Source: Shimia isoporae
GTDB lineage: Bacteria > Pseudomonadota > Alphaproteobacteria > Rhodobacterales > Rhodobacteraceae
Assembly (NCBI RefSeq): GCF_004346865.1
Contig: NZ_SMGR01000001.1
Location: 1 to 64,000 of the forward strand
Direction: 5' to 3'
DNA: 64,000 nucleotides
Below the pieces are notes generated by a model. The model saw only the letters and a program-made list of their open reading frames with translations, was not told the DNA's origin and searched no databases. Positions 25,009-33,611 of the stretch are shown here, piece after piece. The stretch's first letter is position 1, and the number at the start of each line of letters is the position of its first letter. The position numbers and the translations under genes are program-made.

Positions 25009-26184
25009 CTAGTTGCGGACCGGAATGGGCAGGTCGTCGATACCCAACTCGCGTACGAGTTCCGGGATCGCCCATTCCACATCGTCATCCACGCGGATTT
25101 TGAAGTGATACATGGGCTGCATCGCCTGGTGGTCCTCGGCGCGGAACATCATCTTGCCTTTGGGCGTCATCCATTCCATGCCTTCCATCGCGGTGATCAG
25201 CTCTTCGGTGTCGGTGCCGCCAGCCTTTTTGATGGCCTCCACGACAGCAATGCCTGCGGACATGCCACCTGCGGTGAAGAAGTCCGGCGGAGTGCCGAAA
25301 CGTTCCTGATGAGTTGCGACGAGCCAGTCGTTCACTTCGTTTTTCGGGATGTCATAGTAATAGTAGGTTGCGCCTTCGAGCCCCGGGAAGTCCTTGTAAG
25401 CTTTCAGTGCCGCCAGAATGTTGCCGCCTGTCGCTATCTCGACGCCGAAACGGGACGGGTCCATCGCTTGAATTTTGCCCATTGGGTTGCCACCGCCGGC
25501 CCAGATGATGAAGAGCTTCTTGTCGCCTTCGAGGTCCTTCATAGCAGTGAAGATGCGCTCTGCGGCCGCGGTGAAATCGGTCGTGTCGGTCGGCACGTAC
25601 TCTTCATGAGCGATGCCCTGGCCTTGTCCTTCGAGCGCTTCGCGGAAGGCGGCAATGCCGTCACGACCAAACGCATAGTCCTGTGCCAATGTCGCAATGT
25701 GGACGTTTTCACCTGCAAGGGCGATCGCGTTGGCAACCGCGTCCTGAGACGAGTTGCGCGACGTGCGGAAGATATACCGGTTGAAGTTGGCACCTGTGAT
25801 TGAGTCTGCCACTGCGGGCTCGACGATCAGCAGTTTTTCATATTCTTCTGCGACCGGAAGCATAGCCAGAGCGACGCCCGAGCTTACAGGACCAACCGCG
25901 AGGTCGACCTCATCGTCGCCATAGGCTTCCTCCAAAAGGGCCTTGCCGTTGTCGGGTTTCAGCTGGGTGTCCTTTTCAATCACGACGATCTTTTCGCCGT
26001 TGATTTCCATGGTGCCGCCGGTGGCATATTCCAAGCCAAGCATCAGCCCGTCATGGCTTTGTTTGGCGTAGGCCTCGAACGGGCCTGTCTTGCCATAAAC
26101 GTGGGCGATCTTGATGTCGGCAATTGCCGCAGTTGCGGTCAGCGCCAATGCCGAGACTGCGCCCGCGATGAGCGATTTTGTCAT
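25009..26184 (-). CDS. ABC transporter periplasmic substrate-binding protein, LivJ/amide-type
   Basis: 391 residues with a signal peptide of about 22 residues (ends TATAAIA). It is a type I periplasmic binding fold of the branched-chain-amino-acid/amide/aromatic group, with conserved KIAHVYGKTGPFEAY, VGPVSSGVALAMLPVAEE and YIFRTSRNS blocks. It delivers a ligand to the livHMGF-like machinery. The ligand is not obvious; aromatic acids or branched-chain amino acids are both possible, and the neighbouring aromatic catabolic genes favour the former slightly. It is the first gene of the operon. Confidence 0.85.
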   Translation of the reverse strand: MTKSLIAGAVSALALTATAAIADIKIAHVYGKTGPFEAYAKQSHDGLMLGLEYATGGTMEINGEKIVVIEKDTQLKPDNGKALLEEAYGDDEVDLAVGPVSSGVALAMLPVAEEYEKLLIVEPAVADSITGANFNRYIFRTSRNSSQDAVANAIALAGENVHIATLAQDYAFGRDGIAAFREALEGQGQGIAHEEYVPTDTTDFTAAAERIFTAMKDLEGDKKLFIIWAGGGNPMGKIQAMDPSRFGVEIATGGNILAALKAYKDFPGLEGATYYYYDIPKNEVNDWLVATHQERFGTPPDFFTAGGMSAGIAVVEAIKKAGGTDTEELITAMEGMEWMTPKGKMMFRAEDHQAMQPMYHFKIRVDDDVEWAIPELVRELGIDDLPIPVRN

Positions 26185-26325
26185 GAGTTTTCCTCCCTGA
26201 ACTCATCCCCGAACAGAGACCGGGGTGATTGTGTTCATGGTAGGAGGCAGGGGCAAAACCGGTCAATTCGGGGAAATTACGTAGGTGATTTTGCGGATGC
26301 CAGCAGCCTTTGAATTAGCCACGTG

Positions 26326-27735
26326 CTACAGCGTTTTGGCGATTTCCTGAATGACTTTGAAGGCGTCAATCACATCGTCTTGGGTTGCATCGACCTGGCC
26401 AACCTGAAACCGGATTACCAGTTGGTCATTGGTGCGGGTTTGCGTGATGTAGGTGCGACCATCGTCATTTACCGCGCTGACCAGCCGCTGGTTGAGGTCG
26501 TCCAGATCGGCCACCCCCGTCGGGGCATAGCGGAAAGTAAAGAGCGACAGAACGGGTTCAGTGATGATCTCGTAATCCGGCGTAGTGCGGATGGTTTCGC
26601 AGAGGTCATTGGACCAGGCCACATGGTTGCGGATCATCTGCTGTAAGCCTTCCAGCCCGTAAACGCGGAGAACGAACCAGATTTTCAAAGCGCGGAATCG
26701 GCGCCCCAACGGTACGGACCATTCGGAGTAGTTGATGATCCCGTCCTTGCCATGAGTTTTGAGGAATTCGGGTTGAATAGCGAGCGTCTTCACCAATTCT
26801 TCGGGTGTCCGCAGGAAATGGGCCGAGCAGTCAAATTGCATACCGAGCCATTTGTGCGGATTAAAGACGACGCTGTCGGCGCGCTCGACGCCTGTCCACA
26901 TGTCGCGAAACTCGGGGCAAATCATGGCCGCGCCTGCCCATGCCGCGTCGACATGCACAAACAGGTTGTATTTCTCGGCTACATCACAGACGGCGTTTAT
27001 GTCGTCGCTGCCGCCAGTACCGGTGCCGCCTGTGCTGGCGATGATGCCGGCCGGTAGATATCCGGCGGCGATGTCGGCTGCTATGGCTTCGTCAAGGGCA
27101 ACAGGATCCATGCTCCTGTTCGGGCCTTGGGTTGGGATGCGGACGAGGTTGTCCTGACCAATGCCTGAGACCCATATCGCGCGGTCGATCGATGTATGGA
27201 CTTCGATAGAACTATAGACGCGCAGGCGTGCTTGCCCAGCGAGACCTTCCTTGTTGCCGGACCAGTTCAAGGTGCGTTCGCGCATGGTCAGGACGGCCGC
27301 GAGCGTCGCGCTTGACGCGCTGTCCTGAATGACGCCGGAGAAGTCAGCAGGCAAACCGATGGACTGGCGCAACCAGTCGATCATACGGGTTTCCATTTCG
27401 GTTGCCGCGGGCGAAGTTTGCCACAACATGCACTGCGGTGCGATCACAGTGGCGAGATAATCTGCCAGCATCGACGGCGGCGTTGCGTTGGCCGGAAAAT
27501 AGGCAAAGAAGCGTGGATGCTGCCAATGAGTGATGCCCGGCATGACGGTTTTTTCGAAATCCGCAAAAACGTCTTCCATTGCACCACCCTGTTGCGGGGG
27601 TGTTTCCGGAAGTGCTGCCAGGATTTCTCCGGGTGCAACCTGGGCGCGAACCGGACGGTCTCGAATGGTGTCGTGATATGTCTTTGCCCAGTCTGAAATG
27701 CGTGCCCCCCAGCGGGCGAAATCCGACCAATCCAT
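26326..27735 (-). CDS. PLP-dependent aromatic-L-amino-acid decarboxylase family protein
   Basis: 469 residues from the ATG at 27735, which has AGGGAT upstream. It is a group II decarboxylase. The PLP-binding lysine is Lys295 in NPHKWLG, with the stacking HVDAAWAG at 261-268 containing Asp263. Typical N-terminal QHPRFFAYFPA motif is present. The family removes carboxyl groups from tyrosine, DOPA, tryptophan or phenylalanine; some bacterial relatives instead are aldehyde synthases. It is divergent from the HpaR-like regulator and lies next to the aromatic cluster and ABC transporter, suggesting a role in amine or aldehyde formation. Confidence 0.88.
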   Translation of the reverse strand: MDWSDFARWGARISDWAKTYHDTIRDRPVRAQVAPGEILAALPETPPQQGGAMEDVFADFEKTVMPGITHWQHPRFFAYFPANATPPSMLADYLATVIAPQCMLWQTSPAATEMETRMIDWLRQSIGLPADFSGVIQDSASSATLAAVLTMRERTLNWSGNKEGLAGQARLRVYSSIEVHTSIDRAIWVSGIGQDNLVRIPTQGPNRSMDPVALDEAIAADIAAGYLPAGIIASTGGTGTGGSDDINAVCDVAEKYNLFVHVDAAWAGAAMICPEFRDMWTGVERADSVVFNPHKWLGMQFDCSAHFLRTPEELVKTLAIQPEFLKTHGKDGIINYSEWSVPLGRRFRALKIWFVLRVYGLEGLQQMIRNHVAWSNDLCETIRTTPDYEIITEPVLSLFTFRYAPTGVADLDDLNQRLVSAVNDDGRTYITQTRTNDQLVIRFQVGQVDATQDDVIDAFKVIQEIAKTL

Positions 27736-27802
27736 ATCTATATCCCTAGCGAATTCGTTGCCTTGAGATGCGCAGGCTAGGCAGCGTTCCGCGGACGTAC
27801 AA

Positions 27803-27814
27803 GCAATGATTTGC
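27803..27814. promoter_or_regulatory. candidate MarR operator between decarboxylase and hpaR-like gene
   Basis: GCAA (27803-27806) and TTGC (27811-27814) with flanking A/T form a short imperfect dyad in the 110-base divergent intergenic region. It is suggestive only; MarR proteins usually bind such dyads near their own promoters. Confidence 0.25.
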
Positions 27815-27845
27815 GTTTTTGATGTCAGGGGTGCATGAAAGAACC

Positions 27846-28289
27846 ATGACCGGACAAAACGATATTCCTTCCACGTCACAATCCCTGCCCATTGCCTTGC
27901 TGCGGGCGCGGGACAAAGTCATGGGACCGGTTCGCAAGATGCTGGCTGACGTAGGTGTGACGGAACAACAGTGGCGCGTTCTGCGCGTTCTGGTTGAGGA
28001 TGGCCCGCAGGACCCGACAACAATTGCCGAAAGCGCAGTGCTTCTTCTTCCAAGCCTCACAAGGATTTTGCAGAAGCTGGAAGAAAAGGGCCTTGTGACG
28101 CGCGTTCGGGACCGGTTTGATCGGCGCCGGCATGTGATCACTTTGACCGAGGCCGGAGAGGCTCTGATTGCGGAAAACATGCCCGAGGCGCTTGCTCTGG
28201 CGAATGCGCAGAGGGAACGGCTGGGCCCGGAGAAGTTCGACCAGTTGCTGGCTTTGCTCGGTGAACTCTACGAGCGTCCCGAAGACTAG
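27846..28289 (+). CDS. hpaR: MarR-family regulator, HpaR-like
   Basis: 147 residues from the ATG at 27846. A winged-helix core spans TEQQWRVLRVLVEDGPQDPTTIAE, recognition helix SLTRILQKLEEKGLV, and wing RVRDRFDRRRHVITLT. The N-terminal LPIALLRARDKVMGPVRKML resembles HpaR, the repressor of homoprotocatechuate operons. It probably senses an aromatic acid and controls the neighbouring genes. Its stop TAG (28287-28289) and the stop of the convergent maiA gene share the palindrome CTAG, so the two genes overlap by four bases. Confidence 0.75.
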   Translation: MTGQNDIPSTSQSLPIALLRARDKVMGPVRKMLADVGVTEQQWRVLRVLVEDGPQDPTTIAESAVLLLPSLTRILQKLEEKGLVTRVRDRFDRRRHVITLTEAGEALIAENMPEALALANAQRERLGPEKFDQLLALLGELYERPED

Positions 28290-28921
28290 GGTCTGACCGT
28301 ATCGGGATGAGCCGCGGCAAAGGCGGGATGCGCCTGACAGGCGGACTCCACACTCAGAATTTTCGGACAGGCCGACAGATCTACGTCCCACCGGCGGGCG
28401 TTGTAAACCTGCGGTATCAGGCACAAGTCCGCGAGCGTAGGTGTGTTTCCACAACAAAACGGCGTTTGACCAAAAGGGTCGAGCATCGCTTCGAAAGCAT
28501 TAAGGCCGGGACCAATGAACGTTTGCATCCAGTCGCGCAACTCGTCGGGATCGCCTCCCGCGAGCGCCGCTGCGTGTTTGGCAACACGTAGGTTGCAGAC
28601 CGGATGCACGTCCAATGCGATCGCGTGGGCCAAAGCCCTGATTTTTGCCGCTTCGGACGGTTCTTCGGGCAAAATGCCAAGGCGGCGGGTTTCGTCGAGA
28701 TACTCGATGATGGCCAAAGATTGTGTGAGGCGCAGCCCGTCAATGTCCAGCACAGGCACCAGACCCTGTGGATTGCGATCCAGATGGACCGCGCTTCGGT
28801 GATGGCCTTCGACGAGATCAACGGGCACCACCTTGAAGGGAATGCCCGCGAGATTGAGTGCGATACGCACTCGGTAGCTGGCAGAAGACCGCCAATAATC
28901 GAACAGGACCGTCTCGCTCAT
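28286..28921 (-). CDS. maiA: maleylacetoacetate isomerase
   Basis: 211 residues, a zeta-class glutathione transferase. The active-site motif is SSASYRVRIALN at 12-23 (catalytic Ser and Cys-like region), with the GST N-terminal QSLAIIEYLDE block and a helical C domain. It converts maleylacetoacetate to fumarylacetoacetate using glutathione. It is the last gene of the homogentisate operon, overlapping the DUF2783 gene by 4 bases (ATGA). Confidence 0.93.
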   Translation of the reverse strand: MSETVLFDYWRSSASYRVRIALNLAGIPFKVVPVDLVEGHHRSAVHLDRNPQGLVPVLDIDGLRLTQSLAIIEYLDETRRLGILPEEPSEAAKIRALAHAIALDVHPVCNLRVAKHAAALAGGDPDELRDWMQTFIGPGLNAFEAMLDPFGQTPFCCGNTPTLADLCLIPQVYNARRWDVDLSACPKILSVESACQAHPAFAAAHPDTVRP

Positions 28922-29118
28922 GTGGCCTTGCGGCGGACTGCTGCCAAGGCTTCAGCTAGGACGGAGCGATCACCGATGTGATTGGCAAGAACTAAAACGA
29001 GGCGGGCATTCAGGGCGTCCGAGGCTTCGCGGCTGAGGCCATCGTGCGCTGCAAGCAGATCGGCGTAAAAGTCGTCAGCACTGTCGAGGTTCGGGGTCAG
29101 GATCAATGTGTCGGACAT
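28918..29118 (-). CDS. DUF2783 small protein
   Basis: 66 residues, matching the DUF2783 family, acidic and helical. It sits 3 bases after the FAD hydroxylase stop and overlaps maiA by 4 bases, so it is translationally coupled to both. DUF2783 genes accompany FAD-dependent aromatic hydroxylase genes, which suggests a small partner or regulatory subunit of that enzyme; this is an inference. No catalytic residues are recognised. Confidence 0.8.
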   Translation of the reverse strand: MSDTLILTPNLDSADDFYADLLAAHDGLSREASDALNARLVLVLANHIGDRSVLAEALAAVRRKAT

Positions 29119-29121
29119 GTC

Positions 29122-30732
29122 TTACTCCTTGCCTGTGGCACGACGCAGGGCTGCTCGGAAAAGCGGTTCATCAAATGTCTCCCTGCGGGCGGCGATATGC
29201 TGGTCGGGGCGGATCAGGTAAACGCCGCTGGGCGCGTCGCCGAGATACCGCCGCTGCAGTGCAAGGGTAGGGTCGTCCCGCACTGACAGCGCCAGGCGTT
29301 TCACTTCGACACCGCCTTCTTCGAAGGTGTCGGGGGCGTCGGCGTCTATGGTCACAAGCACGAACCTGTCGCCGAGGTGATCCAGCAGGAAACCGTCAGG
29401 CAAAGGGGCATCCGGACAGGGGCTGCCGGGGCGGGTGATTGTTGGCCCGGCCAGCGCATCCGCGGAATTGAGCGGCGAGCCGTCATAGGTGCAAGGCACG
29501 GAAAGCCGGCCGGAGTTCACGAGCGGACGGGCGAAATCGTAGTCTTCGGCGAGGTCCAAAACCGCATCCCGCAGAATGCGGCTCATGTCCGACTTGGGCG
29601 TGATGAAATCGGTAGAACGGGTGGAATTGATGATGTTCTCGTCAGCGCCGTGGACGCGTTCCGTGTTGTAGCTGTCGAGCAGGGAGTCAGGCGCCTTGCC
29701 ATCGATCACCATCTTGAGCTTCCAGATAAGGTTGTCGGTGTCCTGCATGCCGGAATTGGCGCCACGGGCCCCAAATGGGCTGACCTGATGTGCCGAGTCG
29801 CCGGCAAAAAGAGTCCGTCCGTGGCGGAAATACTCCATGCGGCGGCACTGGAAAGTATAGATTGAAACCCATTCGAGCTCGAATTTCACATCTTCGCCCA
29901 GCATCGCCTTCAGGCGGGGGATGACGTTTTCAGGTTTCTTTTCCTGTTCCTTGTCGATGTCCCAGCCCAGTTGCAAGTCAATGCGCCAGACATTGTCGGG
30001 TTGTTTGTGCAGGAGGGCAGACTGACCCTTGTTGAATGGTGGGTCGAACCAGAACCAGCGCTCGGTCGGGAAGTCGGCTTCCATAACCACGTCAGCGATC
30101 AGGAAGTTGTCCTCAAACACGCGGCCAACAAAATCAAGCCCCAGCATACGGCGGGTCGGTGAGTTGGCACCGTCGCAGGCGATCAACCAGTCGGCCTCGA
30201 TCGTGTAACTGCCTTCGGGTGTTTCCACCTCGAGGGCAACGTGATCGTCATGCTGCCCGATGGCTTCGACCTTGTTCCGGCCGCGGACGTCGATGGGCGC
30301 GCCTTGCGCCTGCAATTCCCGAACCCGATCCACGAGATAAGTTTCGAAGTGATATTGCTGGAGATTGATGAAGGCGGGGCGACGATGCCCTTCCTCCGCG
30401 AGCAAGTCGAACTTGTAGACTTCGCGTTCGTCGAAAAAGACTTTGCCGACATCCCACTCGACACCTTTTTCGACAAACGGATCGGCGCTGCCGATGCGGT
30501 CGAGGATTTCGAGTTGGCGCTTGGCAAAACATATGGCGCGGGAACCGAAGGACACTTTTTCGTTGTCGTCCAGAACGACAACTTCGACACCCTGATTGGC
30601 AAGGTCGATGGCGGCTGTGAGCCCAACGGGGCCAGCGCCGATCACCACAACCTTGTGACGGGCTGGAACCGCCGCGTCCTGATCGGTGTGCCGCGCGTAG
30701 GGGTAGAGCGGCGTTTCAAAGATCTTGCTCAT
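29122..30732 (-). CDS. FAD-dependent aromatic hydroxylase (MhpA/PHBH type)
   Basis: 536 residues from the ATG at 30732, preceded by GGAGGAGA. The FAD-binding dinucleotide fold IGAGPVGLTAAIDL is at 31-44, a conserved D-G motif (ACDGANSPTRRMLGL) follows, then GD-S-A-H (FAGDSAHQVSPFGARGAN). These are the marks of class A flavoprotein monooxygenases that hydroxylate phenolic acids with NAD(P)H and oxygen. Placed in the homogentisate operon, it likely makes homogentisate or a related dihydroxy acid from 3- or 4-hydroxyphenylacetate, but the substrate is inferred. Confidence 0.85.
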   Translation of the reverse strand: MSKIFETPLYPYARHTDQDAAVPARHKVVVIGAGPVGLTAAIDLANQGVEVVVLDDNEKVSFGSRAICFAKRQLEILDRIGSADPFVEKGVEWDVGKVFFDEREVYKFDLLAEEGHRRPAFINLQQYHFETYLVDRVRELQAQGAPIDVRGRNKVEAIGQHDDHVALEVETPEGSYTIEADWLIACDGANSPTRRMLGLDFVGRVFEDNFLIADVVMEADFPTERWFWFDPPFNKGQSALLHKQPDNVWRIDLQLGWDIDKEQEKKPENVIPRLKAMLGEDVKFELEWVSIYTFQCRRMEYFRHGRTLFAGDSAHQVSPFGARGANSGMQDTDNLIWKLKMVIDGKAPDSLLDSYNTERVHGADENIINSTRSTDFITPKSDMSRILRDAVLDLAEDYDFARPLVNSGRLSVPCTYDGSPLNSADALAGPTITRPGSPCPDAPLPDGFLLDHLGDRFVLVTIDADAPDTFEEGGVEVKRLALSVRDDPTLALQRRYLGDAPSGVYLIRPDQHIAARRETFDEPLFRAALRRATGKE

Positions 30733-30828
30733 GGGGTCTCCTCCCAAAGATCAACAGCGCGCGTTCGTCTGCGGCGCAGGGTTCCAGAGTGGCGTCAGTC
30801 TTGCAACGATCTGGATCAAAGACAGGGC

Positions 30829-31779
30829 TTAACCTTGAAGGGCCTCCCACATTTCCAAGTCACGTTGGGCGGTCCAGATTCGGGGTGTGTCAATGCCGCG
30901 GGCCTCGTCAAAGGCACGGGCGACGTTGAAGGGCAGGCAGTGCTCATAGATCGCGTAGTCTCCGAATTTCGGGTCACATTCTGCGCGCACAGCGTCCCAT
31001 GCTTCTTTGAGAGTGCCGTTGCGGGCCGCGACGCGGGCAGCGGGACGGTATGTGCTTTCGACAAAATCGCGGGTGTTTTCGATGGCGGCGTTGACCATGT
31101 CTTTGCCGATGAGCGCATCTCCGCGTCCCGGCGCAATGGCGTCCACGTCAAAGGCGGCAATGTTATCCAGTGTGTCGCCCCAATCGGAGAAATGCCCGTC
31201 TCCGCAGTAACACGCAGAGTGGTATTCCACGATGTCGCCGGTGAACATCACGTTCTGGTCCGGCACATGGATCACGATGTCGCCGGCAGTGTGGGCGCGT
31301 CCAAGGTGCATAAGGTCCACGCGGCGGTTACCAAGGTAAACGGTCATGTCCTCAGAGAAGGTTGTGGTCGGGTAGGTCAGGCCGGGGATGCTTTCATGGC
31401 CTTCAAACAGGCGCGGAAAGCGTTGGAATTCGCTGTCCCAGTCTTCCTGACCGCGTTCGACCACCATCGCACGCGCGGCGTCGCCCATGATGATTTGGTC
31501 CGCACCATAGGCCGATGCGCCCAGCACGCGCACGGCGTGGTAATGGGTCAGGACCACGTGGGAGATCGGCTTGTCGGTGACGGAGCGCACGCATTCGATG
31601 ACTTTGTTGGCAAGGCGCGGCGTGGCTTGCGCTTCGACGATCATGACGCTGTCATCCCCGATGATGACGCCAGAGTTCGGGTCGCCTTCGGCAGTGAAGG
31701 CAAAAAGGCCGTCGCCGACTTCGGTGAAGGAGATTTTCTTTTCCGTCATATCGCCTTGCGACGCGAATGCCTTGGCCAT
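30829..31779 (-). CDS. MBL-fold hydrolase with altered metal motif (HYHAVR)
   Basis: 316 residues from the ATG at 31779; a TTG at 31788 is an alternative. It has the metallo-beta-lactamase fold, with THYHAVRVLG at 78-87 where the family norm is T-H-x-H-x-D-H-x-x-G: the Asp and the third His are Val and Arg here. The later GRAHTAGDI and FTGDIVE keep their His and Asp. The function is unknown; it may bind one metal or none. It is translated 5 bases after the DHFR-like gene in the homogentisate operon; its product could hydrolyse a lactone or thioester. Confidence 0.82.
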   Translation of the reverse strand: MAKAFASQGDMTEKKISFTEVGDGLFAFTAEGDPNSGVIIGDDSVMIVEAQATPRLANKVIECVRSVTDKPISHVVLTHYHAVRVLGASAYGADQIIMGDAARAMVVERGQEDWDSEFQRFPRLFEGHESIPGLTYPTTTFSEDMTVYLGNRRVDLMHLGRAHTAGDIVIHVPDQNVMFTGDIVEYHSACYCGDGHFSDWGDTLDNIAAFDVDAIAPGRGDALIGKDMVNAAIENTRDFVESTYRPAARVAARNGTLKEAWDAVRAECDPKFGDYAIYEHCLPFNVARAFDEARGIDTPRIWTAQRDLEMWEALQG

Positions 31780-31784
31780 GTGGG

Positions 31785-32321
31785 TCAATCCTTGAAATTA
31801 TAGTCGAGTTTCATGATGCCGCCGGGCATCGCGGTGCTGGCGGTGAGAGTGAGGTTGCGTTGCTGCCCTTCGGCGAAACAGGGCAGCCCCTTGCCCAGAA
31901 GAGTGGGCATAAGAAAGATGGAGATGCGGTCGAACATGCCTGCATCCAAGGCGGTGCGCTGTGTTTGTCCGCCACCCATTATCCAGATACGCCGATGGTC
32001 CGCCGCCTCGATCGCATCTTTCAGGTCGGACACAGGTCCGGCAGCGGCGATGTGATCGCCTTTGAAATCATGCCGGTGCGTTAGCACGTAGGCGGGGCGG
32101 TCCTCATAGGGCCAGCCCCAGCCAAGCACTTGAATATAGGTGGCGTGGCCCACCATCAGCGCGTCGATCTCGGTGATGAATTCGCTGTAACCGCCGTCGC
32201 CCCCTTCGGACGCGATGTCCTCGTTGAAGGGCGTCAGCCATTCCACGCCGCCGTCAGGTGTTGCGATGAAGCCGTCGAGGCTCATCGCGATATATCCAAC
32301 ATATTCAGGGCGGTGTGTCAT
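31785..32321 (-). CDS. dihydrofolate-reductase-like / RibD-C domain protein
   Basis: 178 residues. The motif YIAMSLDGFIA at 9-19, VGHATY, and WIMGGGQTQRTAL near 120 are characteristic of the RibD C-terminal/DHFR superfamily. It should bind NADPH and reduce a small substrate; the substrate is unknown. It is probably not a real dihydrofolate reductase. It sits 15 bases downstream of fahA and just before the atypical MBL gene. Confidence 0.85.
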   Translation of the reverse strand: MTHRPEYVGYIAMSLDGFIATPDGGVEWLTPFNEDIASEGGDGGYSEFITEIDALMVGHATYIQVLGWGWPYEDRPAYVLTHRHDFKGDHIAAAGPVSDLKDAIEAADHRRIWIMGGGQTQRTALDAGMFDRISIFLMPTLLGKGLPCFAEGQQRNLTLTASTAMPGGIMKLDYNFKD

Positions 32322-32336
32322 GGCGGGCTCCGGCGT

Positions 32337-33593
32337 TTAGCGTTTGTAGGGATCTTCCAGCGCTGGAAGTACGGTGCCAACGCAGGTGCCAAAACCGATG
32401 GTGTAGCCATCTCCTTTGGCCTCCCCACTCAAGGTAAGCGTGTCGCCGTCTTCGATAAAGGTGCGGGTCTCGCCTGTGTCGAGCGTCAGCGGCTCCTTGC
32501 CGCCCCAGCTGAGTTCCAGCAGACTTCCGCGCTCGGGCTTGGTTGGGCCCGAGATGGTGCCTGAGCCCAGCAGGTCACCAACGTTCATCGGGCAGCCGGA
32601 TGTGGAATGATGCGCCAACTGTTGCGGCGCGGAGTAATACATCTGGTTGTAATTGGTGCGTGCGATGGTGGTCGCTTCCTGTCCCTCGGGTGCCATCGAA
32701 ACCGAAAGGTCGATGTCATAGAGCATCGGGCCGACGTCCTTGATGTGCTCCAAAAGCTCGAACTCGCGCTCTGGCGTTTCGGTGCGGAAAGGCTCCAGCG
32801 CGGCCTTGGTGACGATCCATGGAGAGATCGAGGTGGCGGTGGCTTTGGCCTGAAACGGGCCAAGTGGCTGGTATTCCCAAGCCTGAATGTCACGCGCAGA
32901 CCAGTCGTTGAGCAACACATAGCCAAAGATGTTGTCGTCCGCTTCCTGCACGGAGATCGGGCCGTCCGAGGACGTGCCAACGATGGCGCCCATTTCCAGT
33001 TCGATGTCAAAGCGGCGGCACGGCAGGAAGGCAGGCAGGTCGTGGTCGGGTGACTTCAACTGACCCCACGGGCGGCGAATGTCGGTGCCGGAGACCACAA
33101 CCGAGGATGCGCGGCCGTTATAGCCAATCGGGATGTGCAGCCAATTGGGCGGCAGGGCATTTTCCGGGCCGCGGAACATGGTGCCAACGTTGAACGCGTG
33201 GTGCCGGCCTGCGTAGAAGTCGGTGTATTCGCTGACGGCGATGGGCATGTGTAGATCGGCCTCGGCCATTGGGACCAGATGCGGCTCCACCGCGTTTCGC
33301 TCCGAGCTGCCTTCGGCGAGCAAGGCGATCAGGCGCGCGCGCAGGGCCGTCCAGGCCTCTGATCCGAGGTCCATGAAGTCGTTCCAGTATGGCAGGTCAA
33401 AGACAGGTTCATCCGCTACTTTCACCAGCCCGGCGTCTTCTGCAGAGGCCATATCAAGGATCATGTCGCCGATCGCGACACCGCAGCGTTCTTCGGTGCC
33501 TGCGTGAGAGAAGACCCCATAAGGCAGGTTGTTCAGGGGGAAAGGGTGGTCGGGCGCGTTGGCGCTTTCGACCCAGCTTTTCATCAGAGGCAT
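32337..33593 (-). CDS. fahA: fumarylacetoacetase
   Basis: 418 residues, standard length. It has the N-terminal SH3-like domain and the catalytic C-terminal domain; DFYAGRHHAFNVGTMFRG, the metal-coordinating ELEMGAIVG and DWSARDIQAWEYQPLG are seen. It hydrolyses fumarylacetoacetate to fumarate and acetoacetate, the last step of homogentisate catabolism. The gene is tightly packed, 18 bases after the MBL gene and 15 before the DHFR-like gene. Confidence 0.96.
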   Translation of the reverse strand: MPLMKSWVESANAPDHPFPLNNLPYGVFSHAGTEERCGVAIGDMILDMASAEDAGLVKVADEPVFDLPYWNDFMDLGSEAWTALRARLIALLAEGSSERNAVEPHLVPMAEADLHMPIAVSEYTDFYAGRHHAFNVGTMFRGPENALPPNWLHIPIGYNGRASSVVVSGTDIRRPWGQLKSPDHDLPAFLPCRRFDIELEMGAIVGTSSDGPISVQEADDNIFGYVLLNDWSARDIQAWEYQPLGPFQAKATATSISPWIVTKAALEPFRTETPEREFELLEHIKDVGPMLYDIDLSVSMAPEGQEATTIARTNYNQMYYSAPQQLAHHSTSGCPMNVGDLLGSGTISGPTKPERGSLLELSWGGKEPLTLDTGETRTFIEDGDTLTLSGEAKGDGYTIGFGTCVGTVLPALEDPYKR

Positions 33594-33611
33594 GCGCGTT
33601 TCCTTGTGCGT

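Noticed and set aside
31780-31788. Start of the HYHAVR protein at TTG 31788
   Set aside because: The ATG at 31779 has AAGGA in a good position; the TTG lies only three codons away and changes nothing important.
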